DNA from: LMUY01 sp964247705 | GTDB lineage: Bacteria > Pseudomonadota > Alphaproteobacteria > Acetobacterales > Acetobacteraceae | Assembly: GCA_964247705.1 (NCBI GenBank) | Contig: CAXTVQ010000013.1 | Location: forward strand, 11,542-75,541 | Length of the DNA stretch: 64,000 nt | Reading direction: 5' to 3' | In this document: one piece after another, positions 50,725 through 61,174 of the stretch | Numbering within the stretch: the stretch's first letter is position 1 | Layout of the letters: every line of letters starts with the position of its first letter | Position numbers and translations under genes: made by a program | The notes under the pieces: model-generated | What the model was told of the DNA's origin: nothing | The model's input: the letters and a program-made list of their open reading frames with translations, nothing else | The model's database searches: none

Positions 50725-51603
50725 ATGGCCGAGATCACCGGGGTTGGCGTTATCGGCGCCGGGCAGATGGGCAACGGCATCGCCCAAGTCTGCGCGCAAG
50801 CTGGTCTCCCGGTCGTTCTTCTGGACGCTGACCCGGCGGCGCTGGAGCGGGCCATGGCGACCATGGCCAAGTCCATGGACCGCCAGGTCGCTAAAGGGAC
50901 GATCACCCTGGCCGGCAAGGATGAGGCGTTGGCCCGCATCCAATCCAGCACGGATTACGCCAGTTTCGGCCACTGCGACTTCGTGATCGAGGCTGCGACA
51001 GAGCGGGAGGAGATCAAACGAGGCATCTTAGCGACGCTCGTACCGCATCTGTCGCCCCAGGCTATCCTTGCGACCAATACGTCCTCCATCTCGATCACCC
51101 GTTTGGCTGCAGCGACCGACCGGCCGGCGCGGTTCATCGGCATGCACTTCATGAACCCGGTGCCGGTGATGAAGCTCGTCGAGGTGATCCGGGGCATCGC
51201 GACGGACGAGCCGACGTTCCAGGCCGTGCAGTCCTTGGCCACTCGGCTGAACAAGATTACCGCGCCGGCGGAGGATTTCCCCGGCTTCATCGTCAACCGC
51301 GTGCTGCTGCCGATGATCAACGAGGCCGTCTATGCCCTGCACGAGGGCGTCGGCACCGTCGAGAGCATCGACACGGGGATGAAGCTCGGCGCGAACCATC
51401 CCATGGGACCGTTCGAGCTGGCCGATTTCATCGGCCTGGACACCTGCCTGGCCATCATGCGGGTATTGCATGAGGGGCTCGGCGACGGAAAATACCGTCC
51501 CTGCCCGTTGTTGGTGAAATACGTCGAGGCCGGTTGGCTTGGTCGCAAGAGCGGCCGTGGGTTCTACGACTACAGCGTGACCCCGGCCAAGCCGACGCGT
51601 TAG
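50725..51603 (+). CDS. hbd: 3-Hydroxybutyryl-CoA dehydrogenase
   Basis: NAD(P)-dependent dehydrogenase of 292 residues converting 3-hydroxybutyryl-CoA to acetoacetyl-CoA (or the reverse). N-terminal Rossmann loop GVGVIGAGQMGNGIAQVCA; VIEAATEREEIKRGIL; catalytic HFMNPVPVMKLVEVI (catalytic His) and PGFIVNRVLLPMINEA. Typical length of single-function short-chain enzymes (about 285). It begins 2 bp after etfA, a common arrangement in Acetobacteraceae and Rhodospirillales. The gene ends 16 bp before the convergent bcsD. Confidence 0.95.
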   Translation: MAEITGVGVIGAGQMGNGIAQVCAQAGLPVVLLDADPAALERAMATMAKSMDRQVAKGTITLAGKDEALARIQSSTDYASFGHCDFVIEAATEREEIKRGILATLVPHLSPQAILATNTSSISITRLAAATDRPARFIGMHFMNPVPVMKLVEVIRGIATDEPTFQAVQSLATRLNKITAPAEDFPGFIVNRVLLPMINEAVYALHEGVGTVESIDTGMKLGANHPMGPFELADFIGLDTCLAIMRVLHEGLGDGKYRPCPLLVKYVEAGWLGRKSGRGFYDYSVTPAKPTR

Positions 51604-51619
51604 GCAGAACTGCGGTCGT

Positions 51620-52087
51620 CTACTGCCGGGCGTAGCTTATCACGACGGTGTCGCCCGACCGTTGGCTGCTCGCCCGCTTACTCGACAACGCCGCCTTGCT
51701 GCCTGGCTGTTGCGCGAACCATCCGTCATACAGCCCTTCGAGCAACGCACTGAGCCACTGACCCGGCGGCGTGCCGAGCGAGCCGATCCGTGGCAGCCCG
51801 CTGTGGACGATCTCCAGCACCCGGGTGGCCTCGTCCAGCGCCAGGTGGACTTCCCCCCAGCCCAGCCCTTCCAGCGCGTCGTTGATCTCCAGCTCGAGTG
51901 CCTCGAGTGTCTGCACCGGCGGCAGCGGCTTCGACCGCGCCATCCGGCGGCCAACGCCGCGCAGCATGTCGTCGCGCTCGCCGGACCCGGCCAGGCTGTC
52001 CACTTCCTCGGCCAGCGCACGCAGGAACATCCGCCAATCGACGGAGGACTGGGCTCGAGTCCGGCGCAGGCCCAAACCTTGGTCCAA
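51620..52087 (-). CDS. bcsD: Cellulose synthase subunit D
   Basis: 155-residue protein matching AcsD/BcsD of Komagataeibacter (156 residues), an octameric periplasmic ring that aligns glucan chains for crystallisation. Correspondence is visible along the length: MFLRALAEEVDSL, PPVQTLEALELEINDALEGL, GWGEVHLALDE, WLSALLEGLYDGW and VVISYAR at the end. A TTG start at 52087 is chosen because GGGGAG lies 7 bases upstream and the length matches; the first ATG would remove about 19 residues. It starts 12 bp after the bcsC stop and is the last gene of the operon. Confidence 0.9.
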   Translation of the reverse strand: MDQGLGLRRTRAQSSVDWRMFLRALAEEVDSLAGSGERDDMLRGVGRRMARSKPLPPVQTLEALELEINDALEGLGWGEVHLALDEATRVLEIVHSGLPRIGSLGTPPGQWLSALLEGLYDGWFAQQPGSKAALSSKRASSQRSGDTVVISYARQ

Positions 52088-52099
52088 ACTCAGGCTCCC

Positions 52100-55000
52100 C
52101 TACTCTGTCTTCGACTGATTGAAGGTATAGCGCGCATAGACCAGTCCCGTCCCTTCGGTGAAGTTGCCGGACCGGTCGAACCCGGCCTGTGCACCCACGT
52201 GAAGATTGTCGTTGATCCGGTAGTCGATATCGCCCCGCGCGCCACCCGCTATGCCCGTCCCGCTGAAGCCGGCGAACCGGGTGTTGAAGTTGCCGGTCCC
52301 ACTGATCTCCTGCGCCAATTGCGCCTCGAGCGCTGCATTCTCCCGGCCGGCGAACACCAGTTCGCTCCGGGCCCTGAACGACTGTACGCCGAGGGACGCA
52401 CCGAGGTTGTAGACGAGGTCCGGCGTCAGTTGCTGCTTGTAGGTCACCGGCACCAGGAAGGCGAAGTATTGTTGCGGGCTGAAATAGCCGCCGTTGCCGA
52501 TGGTGAAGTTGCCCTCGTTCCGCCGGAAGCCGAAATACACCAGGTTGCTGCCGACGCGAACCTCCTGCGTCGGCGTGGTCCATACCGGCGTGCTGAACCC
52601 GGCGCCAGCCTCGACATCGCTGTTCGTGACGACCTGTTTGCCGAGGAACGCAGCGAGACCGGCACCGGCGTAATAGTAGGTATCGCCTACCGAACCTTCG
52701 AAGTTGGCATAAACCCGGTTCTTGGTGACCCCGCCGAACCGCTCGCCCGTCCGGCTGTCGGTTTGTCCGGCGTAGGACAGGATGCTGTCCGTCACCGCGC
52801 GGCGGTCCGCCGTCAACCGCAGCTGCAGGTTGTTGGTGATGCGCGGCAGGAACTGTACGCCGCCCACGATCGATTTCTGTTCGAACCCGATCGGCGTCGA
52901 TCCGAGGTCGGCAGTGACGATGTCGTAGGCGTAGCTGACGTCCAGGGCCGACCCGGCTGCCGTCGTGGTGCGGCTGTGCGGCGTGAACACGGTGCTGCCG
53001 ACCGGCGTGTTCGCCGCGATGAGGGGGTTGGAGCCGAACAGCTCGCGGTTCCCTGCCGAGGGTTGGCCCGCGTAGAGGTAGACCGGCGTGACCTGGACCT
53101 TCAGCCGGCCAAAGCCGTTGGGCGAGAAGCTGGCCTCGAGCGGCGCCTCCACGTCGAACAACTCGGACAGGCCTTCGCTGCCGGAGCGCCCGCGCAACGA
53201 GAGTGTGCCCGAGACTTCCGGCGAGACCGTCGCCGAGACCTGCTGGATGCTGCGGTCGATGTCGGCGGTCAGCGGATCTACCGGAGCCTGGCGGGTGGCG
53301 CCGTATTGCGGGCTGTTGGCGCCGGCGTTCGGCTCGTCCGGCGTCGGCGACGTGGTGGAGCGCTGCGGCGTATTGGACGGGAGCGTGGAGAGGATGCCAA
53401 GCGTGTCCGACCCGCCCTGCGCCACCGTGGTATTCGGCGTGGTGTTCGGCGTGGCATCCGACAGCGCCGCGGGTGCAGGCGCGCGCGTGCTCATCCCGGG
53501 GGGAGCCGACAGGTCGGTTGGGGTTGCCGTATCCCGGTCCGGCGGCAGGAACACCTGGGCCGGGGCGGTCGTGTTCGGCACGCCCGTGTCGTCCTGCGCA
53601 TAGCGCTCGTATTCGCGCGTGACCGGCTCGTCGGGTGCACCTGCGTCGTTGACCGGGACCGGAAGCGGCGACGCATCGTTCAGCACGTTGGGCGGCATGT
53701 TGAGCGCGTAACGGCGCCCGGGTTCCCAGCCGGGCACCAGCGCGTCCGACGCGTCCGACGTGTCCGAGGAAAGCTGCTTGGTCCGCAGGTCGCGGGCCCG
53801 GCGCAGATCCGTCAACGCCTCGACGTTTGCGCCGCGGGTCCGGGCAACCTGGGCGGCGGCGAACCAGCCCTGCGGTTCGTCCGGAAAGTCCTTGGTCAAC
53901 TGCCGCGACAGGACCGCGGCCTTGTCCGTGTCCCCGGCCGCAAGTGCGGCCGAGACGGCCGCCACTTGGACCGAGACGTCGTTCGGGTTGCGCTTGAGCA
54001 GTTCCTGCGTGATGGCGACCGCCGTGCCGGGCTGCTTCTGCGTCTCGTAAACCCGGGCTAGCGCCATGTTCAGCGACGGGTTCGCCGGGTCCCGCTGGAG
54101 CCGGGGGGCGAGTTCGTTGAGCGCCTGGGCCGGGTCGCCGCGGGAATTGAGCGCGTCTGCGGCCGATACGGCGGCGCTGTCTTGCACCGTGGTGAGATTG
54201 CTGCGATCGAGCGGCGTCAATGCCGATGGCGAGATCCCGGCCGTAACGACGCGGGCGTCCCTTGGATAGCCGGCCCCGACCAGGGCGCCGGCGTAGGCGA
54301 TGCGTTGCTGCGGGGTGGGTGACCGCGTTGCGGCCAAGGCGGCACGGATCACATCCCGCGCACCCTGCTTGTCGCCCGCCCGGGTCAGCTCCTGCGCGAA
54401 TTGCGATGCGCGTCCCCCCGTGGGGTCGGGCTTGGCGGCAAGCGCCACCATGCGTTGCGCCACCGCGGCCTCGGTCGGTTGCGATTTCGCGTCCTGGACA
54501 TCGGCGGCGATCGCTGCGCGGATGCCCACTTGCTCCATGTCGGGCGTGCGGGCATTGGCCGGCAGGCGGGCCACGAGGCTCTCGGCCAGTCGGTTCTCGT
54601 GGTCGGAGTCGGCGAAGTAGATGCCGGCCTTGAGCTGGTCCACCGTCGGGTGCGGCACGTCCGTGACACCCGCCATGACGGTGCGCGCTTCGGCCTCGCG
54701 ATCCTGGCCGAGCAGGGCGCGCGCCAGTTCCAGGCGCAGCCACGGGTTGGATGGGTCTGCGGCTACGGCGGCGCGGAACAGCCCGGCCCGCGCGGCCGGG
54801 TCGGAGACGCCTTCCGCCTGCTGGCGAAGCTGCTGAGCACGGTTCTGGCCCAGCGCATTGCCGCCGCCATAGGATTGCGCCTGGGCGTAGATCGCGTCGG
54901 CGTCGGACTGCTTGCCCTCGCGGGACAAGACCCCTGCCAGGCCACCCAGCGCGGCCACGTTGCGCGGCTGGCTGCGCAGCACGGTGCGGAACGACCCCTC

Positions 55001-56299
55001 GGCGCTGGCGAGCTGCCCCGCGCGGGCCTGGATATCGCCGAGCTGCAGGTAATTGCCGGCATTCGGCCGGCTTCCCATGAGTTGGCGCAGGAGCGCTTCG
55101 GCTTGGGCGAATTCACCGCGCTGCGTCAGTGCGGCGACCCGTGCGTAGTCGGCGCGTATCTTGCGAGCGGTGATAGCGCCGTAGTCGACGTTTCTGCCGC
55201 CGCCGTTGCCAGCGCCAGTGTTGCCGCCGTTCGCCGCTGGCGAGGTATCGAGCATCGATTGATACTGCGCCGCCTTCGACGGATCGATCGCGATCGCCTT
55301 GCGGATCAGATCGCGCCCATCCGGCTTCCGGTTTTGCTTGAACCGCACCAGGGCCAACCCGATCAACGAGTCGGTATCATTGCCATCGATGCTCAGCGCC
55401 TTGCTGAAATCAGCGTCGGCCTGGGCGGTCTTGTTGTTGTCCAGCTCGTCGTAGCCGTTGGCGCGCAGCGTGCCGGTGTCGGCCTGAGCCACGGCGCGCC
55501 AATGCTGGACGTCGGCATCGCTGGCGTTATGGGCCAGGTATTCGTCATACTTTGCCACGCTGGCTTGGGTCGGCGGCAGCCAGCTCAACGCCTGGCGCCA
55601 GGCGCGGTCCGCCTGTGCCGCCACTTGTGCCTCACGCGTCAGAAACGAGAGGCGTTGCAGCCCCTCGTCGCGCGTCTCGTCGCGATAGGTCAGGATCTCG
55701 GCATAGGCGAGTTGCGCCATCAGGTCCTGTGGGTCGGCACGCAGATGGACGGCGAGACCGTCGCGCGCGGCTGCCCAATTGCCCTCGGTGGAGCCCAGCG
55801 TCCCGTAATACTCCGTCGCCAGGCTGGGAGGCGGGTTATCCCCCTTGAACACGCTGCGGTAGATGTCGAGCGCCTGTTGCGGCTTGCCGTCCTGGACCAA
55901 CCGGCGGGCCGCGGCAAGCTGGGCCGGGTCAATCGGGCCGATGCGCAGCGCTTGCTGGATATTCGCGATACGGGGATCGTCCGGGCGTGCGGCCTGCAAC
56001 TTGGCCAAGGCGCTGCGCGCCGTCGTCTGGTCGCCATGATCGGCAGCAGACTGCGCCTGGATGGCTAGGGCGTCGATATTGCTCGGGTCGAGCGCCAGCA
56101 CGCGGGCAAGCGCCTCATCTGCCAGCTTGTCCTCGTTCTTGCCGCGCCAATAGGACGACTGGTCGAGCAGCACGCGCACGACGTCCCCTGCCCCGGGCTT
56201 GGTGGACGGCGCTCCGCCAGCCTGCGCCAGTGCCGGCAGAGGAATGCAGGCGGCGGTAGCGAGCAGGACGGCGCGGAACGCAACAACGCGGACACTCAT
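52100..56299 (-). CDS. bcsC: Cellulose synthase subunit C (outer-membrane export)
   Basis: 1399-residue exporter. Signal peptide MSVRVVAFRAVLLATAACIP to LAQA; a long TPR superhelix in the periplasm (about 40-900; alternating Ala/Leu-rich helices with PDDPRIANIQQAL-type repeats); a Pro/Thr/Ser/Asp-rich linker (about 905-1060); and a C-terminal BcsC beta-barrel ending in LVYARYTFNQSKTE. Komagataeibacter AcsC is about 1300-1325, so this one has a longer linker or TPR region. It starts 14 bp after bcsAB. The alternative longer frame adds 51 residues of shadow sequence without a signal. Confidence 0.93.
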   Translation of the reverse strand: MSVRVVAFRAVLLATAACIPLPALAQAGGAPSTKPGAGDVVRVLLDQSSYWRGKNEDKLADEALARVLALDPSNIDALAIQAQSAADHGDQTTARSALAKLQAARPDDPRIANIQQALRIGPIDPAQLAAARRLVQDGKPQQALDIYRSVFKGDNPPPSLATEYYGTLGSTEGNWAAARDGLAVHLRADPQDLMAQLAYAEILTYRDETRDEGLQRLSFLTREAQVAAQADRAWRQALSWLPPTQASVAKYDEYLAHNASDADVQHWRAVAQADTGTLRANGYDELDNNKTAQADADFSKALSIDGNDTDSLIGLALVRFKQNRKPDGRDLIRKAIAIDPSKAAQYQSMLDTSPAANGGNTGAGNGGGRNVDYGAITARKIRADYARVAALTQRGEFAQAEALLRQLMGSRPNAGNYLQLGDIQARAGQLASAEGSFRTVLRSQPRNVAALGGLAGVLSREGKQSDADAIYAQAQSYGGGNALGQNRAQQLRQQAEGVSDPAARAGLFRAAVAADPSNPWLRLELARALLGQDREAEARTVMAGVTDVPHPTVDQLKAGIYFADSDHENRLAESLVARLPANARTPDMEQVGIRAAIAADVQDAKSQPTEAAVAQRMVALAAKPDPTGGRASQFAQELTRAGDKQGARDVIRAALAATRSPTPQQRIAYAGALVGAGYPRDARVVTAGISPSALTPLDRSNLTTVQDSAAVSAADALNSRGDPAQALNELAPRLQRDPANPSLNMALARVYETQKQPGTAVAITQELLKRNPNDVSVQVAAVSAALAAGDTDKAAVLSRQLTKDFPDEPQGWFAAAQVARTRGANVEALTDLRRARDLRTKQLSSDTSDASDALVPGWEPGRRYALNMPPNVLNDASPLPVPVNDAGAPDEPVTREYERYAQDDTGVPNTTAPAQVFLPPDRDTATPTDLSAPPGMSTRAPAPAALSDATPNTTPNTTVAQGGSDTLGILSTLPSNTPQRSTTSPTPDEPNAGANSPQYGATRQAPVDPLTADIDRSIQQVSATVSPEVSGTLSLRGRSGSEGLSELFDVEAPLEASFSPNGFGRLKVQVTPVYLYAGQPSAGNRELFGSNPLIAANTPVGSTVFTPHSRTTTAAGSALDVSYAYDIVTADLGSTPIGFEQKSIVGGVQFLPRITNNLQLRLTADRRAVTDSILSYAGQTDSRTGERFGGVTKNRVYANFEGSVGDTYYYAGAGLAAFLGKQVVTNSDVEAGAGFSTPVWTTPTQEVRVGSNLVYFGFRRNEGNFTIGNGGYFSPQQYFAFLVPVTYKQQLTPDLVYNLGASLGVQSFRARSELVFAGRENAALEAQLAQEISGTGNFNTRFAGFSGTGIAGGARGDIDYRINDNLHVGAQAGFDRSGNFTEGTGLVYARYTFNQSKTE

Positions 56300-56313
56300 C
56301 GACGAGCTTTCCC

Positions 56314-59300
56314 TCACAGGCGCCGGGTCGGGATCGAGCGCGTCCGCAAGGCGGCGCGGCGGCGAAGGGCGAAGAAGTAGAAGATCGCGACCAGGATCGA
56401 ACCGATGATCATGACGCCAACGACGCCGAGTGGCTGGTTGCGCAACAGCCACGACGGATACATCCAGAACGGAAGTTGGCCCGCCGTGTATTCCGTGCCG
56501 ACGCGGTATGACTGGAACCGGCCGCCGGTCAGCAGCGCCAGATCCCCCTGGATCAGGGGCGCCTGGTCCGGATCGCGCAACGTGGTCACGATCGCCTTCA
56601 CCGCCTCCGGCGCGCCGCCCAGTACGGCGACCACACTGCGGCCGCTGCTGAGTGGGCTCTCGACCCCGACCAGGGCCCCCGTGTCGGGCCCGCCGCCGGC
56701 CAGAACGGTCGCAGCACGGGTACGGTCCGCCCGCTGCACATCGCCGAACAGCCGGCGCACGGAATCCAGCCCGCTTGGCAGATCGACCCGCAGCCGGCCG
56801 CCATCGACCCGGTAGGGCGAGTTCTTCAGGAGATCCGCCGCTGGACCCAGGCGCGAGATCGTGCCCATCAGCAGGATGTTGCGGTCAGCGACACTGCTCA
56901 CGCCGTCACTCTTGACTACGGCGAGCCGGACGACCGGGTAGCCGGTCAGCGAGCCAATTCGCCCCATCATGTCCAGATAGGCGCCGACCTCGACCGGGTT
57001 CGGCCCTTGCGGCAGCACCACCGCCGACTCCGACATGTCCGCCAAGCGCGAGAACGGGAAGGCCGAACTCACGAAATAAGCCAGGTTGGGCAACTCGGCA
57101 AAGCGGTAGGCGCGGCTGATGTCGAACGTGCTGTCCGGGTCGACCGCCATGCGCACGTCCTGCGGAATGGCGACGCAGTCACCCCGGTGCAGCGGCCTGG
57201 TGTCGAAGAAGAATTGCAGGTCGTTCTGGCCGAACACCTCGTAGACCGGAACGTCCACCCGCGACGACGGCGCCGTGACGCCGAAGTTGAACAGGCGCGA
57301 GAACCAGGACGCGGTACGGGACGGCTCGGACGCCAGCGGCAGGCTGGCGAGGTAGAGGTCGTTGATCCCCACGTCCAGCCGGGACACCGCCAGGTCTTCG
57401 ATCGGACCGGGCGGCGCACGGTAGCGAAGGTCCATCGGGAAGGCGCGGTTGCGCCAGGTGTAAAGGTCCGGCGCGGTGCGGAAAGGCACGCGCATGGTGC
57501 CGGGCACATAGCCGGTTCCCTGCAGGTCGGACGCATCCACCAACTCGCCGAACTTCACCGGCCGGTCGGTCGGGATCCAGGCCGGCGCGTCATACGCAAC
57601 GCGCTTCGGCACGTCCGGCATCGTGACGGTCGAGGCGTCCCCGGACAGCGTGCGGCTGCCGAGGGTGAGTGCCGTGGCCGCCGCGACCGCTTCCTGGCCG
57701 TTGCGGCCGGCGATTACCAGAAGCGAGGACGTGGCATCATTCGGGTTCGGCACCACCGCCAATGTCGGGCCGTTCAGCGGCGGCAGCACGATGTTGGCCG
57801 GTCGGTCCGCCCCGGTGACCACCAGGATCGCGTTGCCCTCGGAGGGTGCCGTGTTCAATACGGGGAAGGTGGCCCCGCGGAAATCGGCCAATTGGCCGAA
57901 CCATGACGATGCGATGCCCGCAGCCTGCAGCGACTCGTTGGACGGATTGGGCGGCAGCACGAACGGCAACGACAGCATCGTCTTTTCGTGCGGATCGAAG
58001 AACGGCAGCGGCAGGCGCGAGAGGTCGCGTTGCGGCGGCAGGCGCTCGAGCGTCAGCGTCATCGTGGACGTGTCGGAAATGGTCGCCCACAGCAGGCCGC
58101 TGAGCGGGTCGTTGCACTCGGGCGTGTAGCGGCCGGTGAAGCGGAAGTTCAGCCGGTTGTTGTCCTGGAAGAACACCGGGCTTACCGGAAGGGTGAAGTT
58201 CTCGAAGCGCGGCTGGTCGCGGTTGACCGGGATCGTGCCGACGTATTGTTCGTTCAGCGTCACGGTGACGTTGCTGAATTCCGGGATCAGCGCGGGGGAC
58301 ATGGCGCCCGAGAGGTTCAGCGTCGCCGCGGTGACAACCTCGTCCGCGCGGATGCCGAACTGCACGCCCTGCAGCTCGCTGGTGCCGCGCAGCGTGAGCG
58401 GGCCGAGCGCGCCGAGCTGGTGGACGGTGAGCACGAGTTGCCGGGTCTGCGCAGCCGCGTTGCTGGGTGATGGCGTGAATGTGCCGATCGCGGCCGAGGT
58501 GCTGCTCGTCGAGGGCGCGTTGAGGTCGCTCGGCAAGGGCGGCGGGGGCTGGTTGGTGACGGCCGCACCCGGCATGGACACCGGCTGCGGGCTGGCCGGG
58601 GCGCTGCCGACCGGCACGCCGAGCAGGCCGGGCGCCCGCGCGACCGTCTGCACCGGAGTCGATGCCGCATATGCGGGGGCGGATGCCGAGAATGCGGGGG
58701 CGTTGCCGGGCAGTGGGCGCACAGTGAAGCCGCTCGACTGGCCGTTGCCGCCCACGGTTTGCGGATGGGCTGCAGCGGGAACCAGCATGAGGGCGACCGC
58801 CGCCGCCGCGCCGACCATGTGCCGGCGGCCAGGGGACACCGGGCCGCTGCCGGTCGGGCGCCGCGGGGCCTTGTCGGGCGGACGGAACAGGCCGCCGATG
58901 CTGACCAGCACCCGGAACAGGCTGGCCATCGGGCGGTCCACCGGGTAGGCGCTCCAGTCCGTCCAGGCGTCGGCGCGACCGAACACCACCTGCACGATCG
59001 CAGCCTCGTCGGAAACGTTGGCCGGCTGGAAGCTCACCTGCATGAACCGTTGGTCCCAGCGCAGCAGCCGCGCCGGCACCACCACCGGCTCGCCGCCGAT
59101 GATGAACTCGAACTGCAGGAGCGAACCGTCTTCGACACCCGGCGGGCGATCTGCCACCAGGGAGCTGCCGCCTTGCGACAGGTCCTGTGTGAGGCCCGTC
59201 ATCGTCCGGCCGTCCGGCAGGTAGATCGACACGGGGACCGTGGCGCGGACCCGCGCGCGGGTCCGTACTTGGCGCGTCTCGCGGCCCACTGCCAATGCGG

Positions 59301-60978
59301 CCATGACGGTGAGCAGCGAGAACGAGCCCCAGATCGTGTTCAGCAGCAGCGCCTGGAAGGTGAGCTGTTCGGTCTGCAGGAACAGGATGCCGACCAGGCC
59401 GCGCAGGACGCCGGCCACCAGGAAAAAGGCCAGGATCAGGTTCGGGTATACTGCGCCCAGGTCGAAATAGCCGTTCTCGAGCAGCCCGCCCTTGTTGGTG
59501 ACGTTGAACTTGCCGCGGCGTGGGGCGAACAGCGTCACCACCGTCACCCGGATCAGGAACAGGGCCAGCACCGTCTCGTAGATCTCGGACCAGAAGGAGT
59601 GCCGGTTGTTGCGCTGCAGCCGCGAGTTGGTGGCGACCGAGTGAAAGATGTGCGGCAAGGCGTAGGACACGATCGCCAGTGGCGAGGCTGCGATGATGTT
59701 CAGGCCGAACAGCAGGAATGCGAGCGGCGCCGTGAGGAACACGATGCGCGGCAGGGCGAAGAAGAAGTGGCCCATCGCCTGCAGGTAGCAGATGCGCTGA
59801 CCGAAGCTCAGCCCTGGGCCGAACAGCGGGTTGTCGATGCGGAAGATCTGGATCATGCCGCGGGCCCAGCGCACCCGTTGGCCGATATGCAGGATCAGCC
59901 GTTCGGTCGCGAGGCCCGCCGCCAAGGGAATGCGCAGATAGCAGCTATCCCAGCCGCGCCGGTGCAGCTTGAGCATGGTGTGCGCATCTTCGGTCACCGT
60001 CTCGACCGCGAAGCCGCCGATCTCCTCGAGTGCCGCCCGGCGCAGCACGGCGCAGGAGCCGCAGAAGAAGGCGGAGTTCCAGTAATCGTTGGCGTCCTGC
60101 ACCAGGCCGTAGAACATGTTGCCTTCCGCCGGCACGCGGGTGCCGGCGGCGAGGTTCCGCTGGAACGGATCGGGCGAGTAGAAATGGTGCGGCGTCTGCA
60201 CCAGAGCATTGCGCGGCTCGGCGATCATCCAGCCCATCGTCACCTGTAGAAAGGCGCGTGTCGCGACATGGTCGCTGTCGAACACCGCGATGAACTCGCC
60301 CTCGGTCAGGCCGAGTGCGTGGTTCAGGTTGCCGGCTTTGGCATGCTCGTTCTCGGTCCGGGCGATGTAGCCGATGCCGCACTCGGCGGCGAACTCACGG
60401 AACTCGTCGCGCCGGCCGTCGTCGAGGAGGAAGACGCGCATCTTCTCGGGCGGCCAATCGATCGCGATCGCACCCAGCACGGTCGCACGCACGATCGACA
60501 TCGGCTCGTTGTAGGTCGGGATGAAGACGTCGACGGTGGGCCAGAGCGTGTAGTCCTCCGGCATCGGGATCGGCTTGCGCTCGAGTGGCCAAAGCGTCTG
60601 GATGTAACCCAGCACCAACACGATGATGGCGTACATCTCTGCCAAGGCGAGGCCGAAACCGAGCAGCAGTTCGGCCGTGCTGCCGAAATCCAGCGTCTCC
60701 GTCACCCGCCAGAAGATGTAGCGCAGCGAGACGGCCAGGCTGAGCACGACGAGGAACACCGAGACGGAGCGGCTTTTGAAGCGGTTTGCGATAAGGAAGA
60801 CGATGGCCGACGTCACGGCCAGGATTGCCTGTTGCCGTGGGTCGAGCTGGACGGTGGCCACGGCGACCAGCAGGACCGCGCCGACCAGGCCGCAGACGGT
60901 ATCGATCAGGCGGCTGGCCAAACTGCTATGCGCAACGCCCTGCCACCTTGTGCGCCGCACTCGCGCAGTTTCACTCAT
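56314..60978 (-). CDS. bcsAB: Cellulose synthase catalytic subunit fused to BcsB
   Basis: 1554-residue BcsAB fusion that polymerises UDP-glucose into cellulose and extrudes it. BcsA part (1-about 700): transmembrane helices, catalytic FLLDDGRR (DDG 186-188), VFDSDH (DXD 234-236), TVTEDAHT (TED 329-331), QRVRW (367-371), and a PilZ domain (about 567-670) with the DLSQGG motif at 599-604, so it should be activated by cyclic di-GMP. From about 720 the BcsB part begins, its first residues (GAAAAVALMLVPAAAHP) still looking like a signal sequence; it ends with a C-terminal membrane anchor. Same fusion as Komagataeibacter acsAB. Confidence 0.95.
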   Translation of the reverse strand: MSETARVRRTRWQGVAHSSLASRLIDTVCGLVGAVLLVAVATVQLDPRQQAILAVTSAIVFLIANRFKSRSVSVFLVVLSLAVSLRYIFWRVTETLDFGSTAELLLGFGLALAEMYAIIVLVLGYIQTLWPLERKPIPMPEDYTLWPTVDVFIPTYNEPMSIVRATVLGAIAIDWPPEKMRVFLLDDGRRDEFREFAAECGIGYIARTENEHAKAGNLNHALGLTEGEFIAVFDSDHVATRAFLQVTMGWMIAEPRNALVQTPHHFYSPDPFQRNLAAGTRVPAEGNMFYGLVQDANDYWNSAFFCGSCAVLRRAALEEIGGFAVETVTEDAHTMLKLHRRGWDSCYLRIPLAAGLATERLILHIGQRVRWARGMIQIFRIDNPLFGPGLSFGQRICYLQAMGHFFFALPRIVFLTAPLAFLLFGLNIIAASPLAIVSYALPHIFHSVATNSRLQRNNRHSFWSEIYETVLALFLIRVTVVTLFAPRRGKFNVTNKGGLLENGYFDLGAVYPNLILAFFLVAGVLRGLVGILFLQTEQLTFQALLLNTIWGSFSLLTVMAALAVGRETRQVRTRARVRATVPVSIYLPDGRTMTGLTQDLSQGGSSLVADRPPGVEDGSLLQFEFIIGGEPVVVPARLLRWDQRFMQVSFQPANVSDEAAIVQVVFGRADAWTDWSAYPVDRPMASLFRVLVSIGGLFRPPDKAPRRPTGSGPVSPGRRHMVGAAAAVALMLVPAAAHPQTVGGNGQSSGFTVRPLPGNAPAFSASAPAYAASTPVQTVARAPGLLGVPVGSAPASPQPVSMPGAAVTNQPPPPLPSDLNAPSTSSTSAAIGTFTPSPSNAAAQTRQLVLTVHQLGALGPLTLRGTSELQGVQFGIRADEVVTAATLNLSGAMSPALIPEFSNVTVTLNEQYVGTIPVNRDQPRFENFTLPVSPVFFQDNNRLNFRFTGRYTPECNDPLSGLLWATISDTSTMTLTLERLPPQRDLSRLPLPFFDPHEKTMLSLPFVLPPNPSNESLQAAGIASSWFGQLADFRGATFPVLNTAPSEGNAILVVTGADRPANIVLPPLNGPTLAVVPNPNDATSSLLVIAGRNGQEAVAAATALTLGSRTLSGDASTVTMPDVPKRVAYDAPAWIPTDRPVKFGELVDASDLQGTGYVPGTMRVPFRTAPDLYTWRNRAFPMDLRYRAPPGPIEDLAVSRLDVGINDLYLASLPLASEPSRTASWFSRLFNFGVTAPSSRVDVPVYEVFGQNDLQFFFDTRPLHRGDCVAIPQDVRMAVDPDSTFDISRAYRFAELPNLAYFVSSAFPFSRLADMSESAVVLPQGPNPVEVGAYLDMMGRIGSLTGYPVVRLAVVKSDGVSSVADRNILLMGTISRLGPAADLLKNSPYRVDGGRLRVDLPSGLDSVRRLFGDVQRADRTRAATVLAGGGPDTGALVGVESPLSSGRSVVAVLGGAPEAVKAIVTTLRDPDQAPLIQGDLALLTGGRFQSYRVGTEYTAGQLPFWMYPSWLLRNQPLGVVGVMIIGSILVAIFYFFALRRRAALRTRSIPTRRL

Positions 60979-61174
60979 GGCCACAATTCCCAACTACGGC
61001 TGTACAATGCTCGAGGCCTGCGGCCGTTGTTTGCGATAGTTTCTTTCCACTCGCCAGAGTCCTGTGCAGTCGAAGGGGAGCGCACGTTCTGGGCGACACA
61101 GACCGTTGCCGTTCAGCCACAAACCGCGACTGGAGCAGCCCAGTGCCTCCGTTGCAGCAGGTGTTTGGCGTTGC

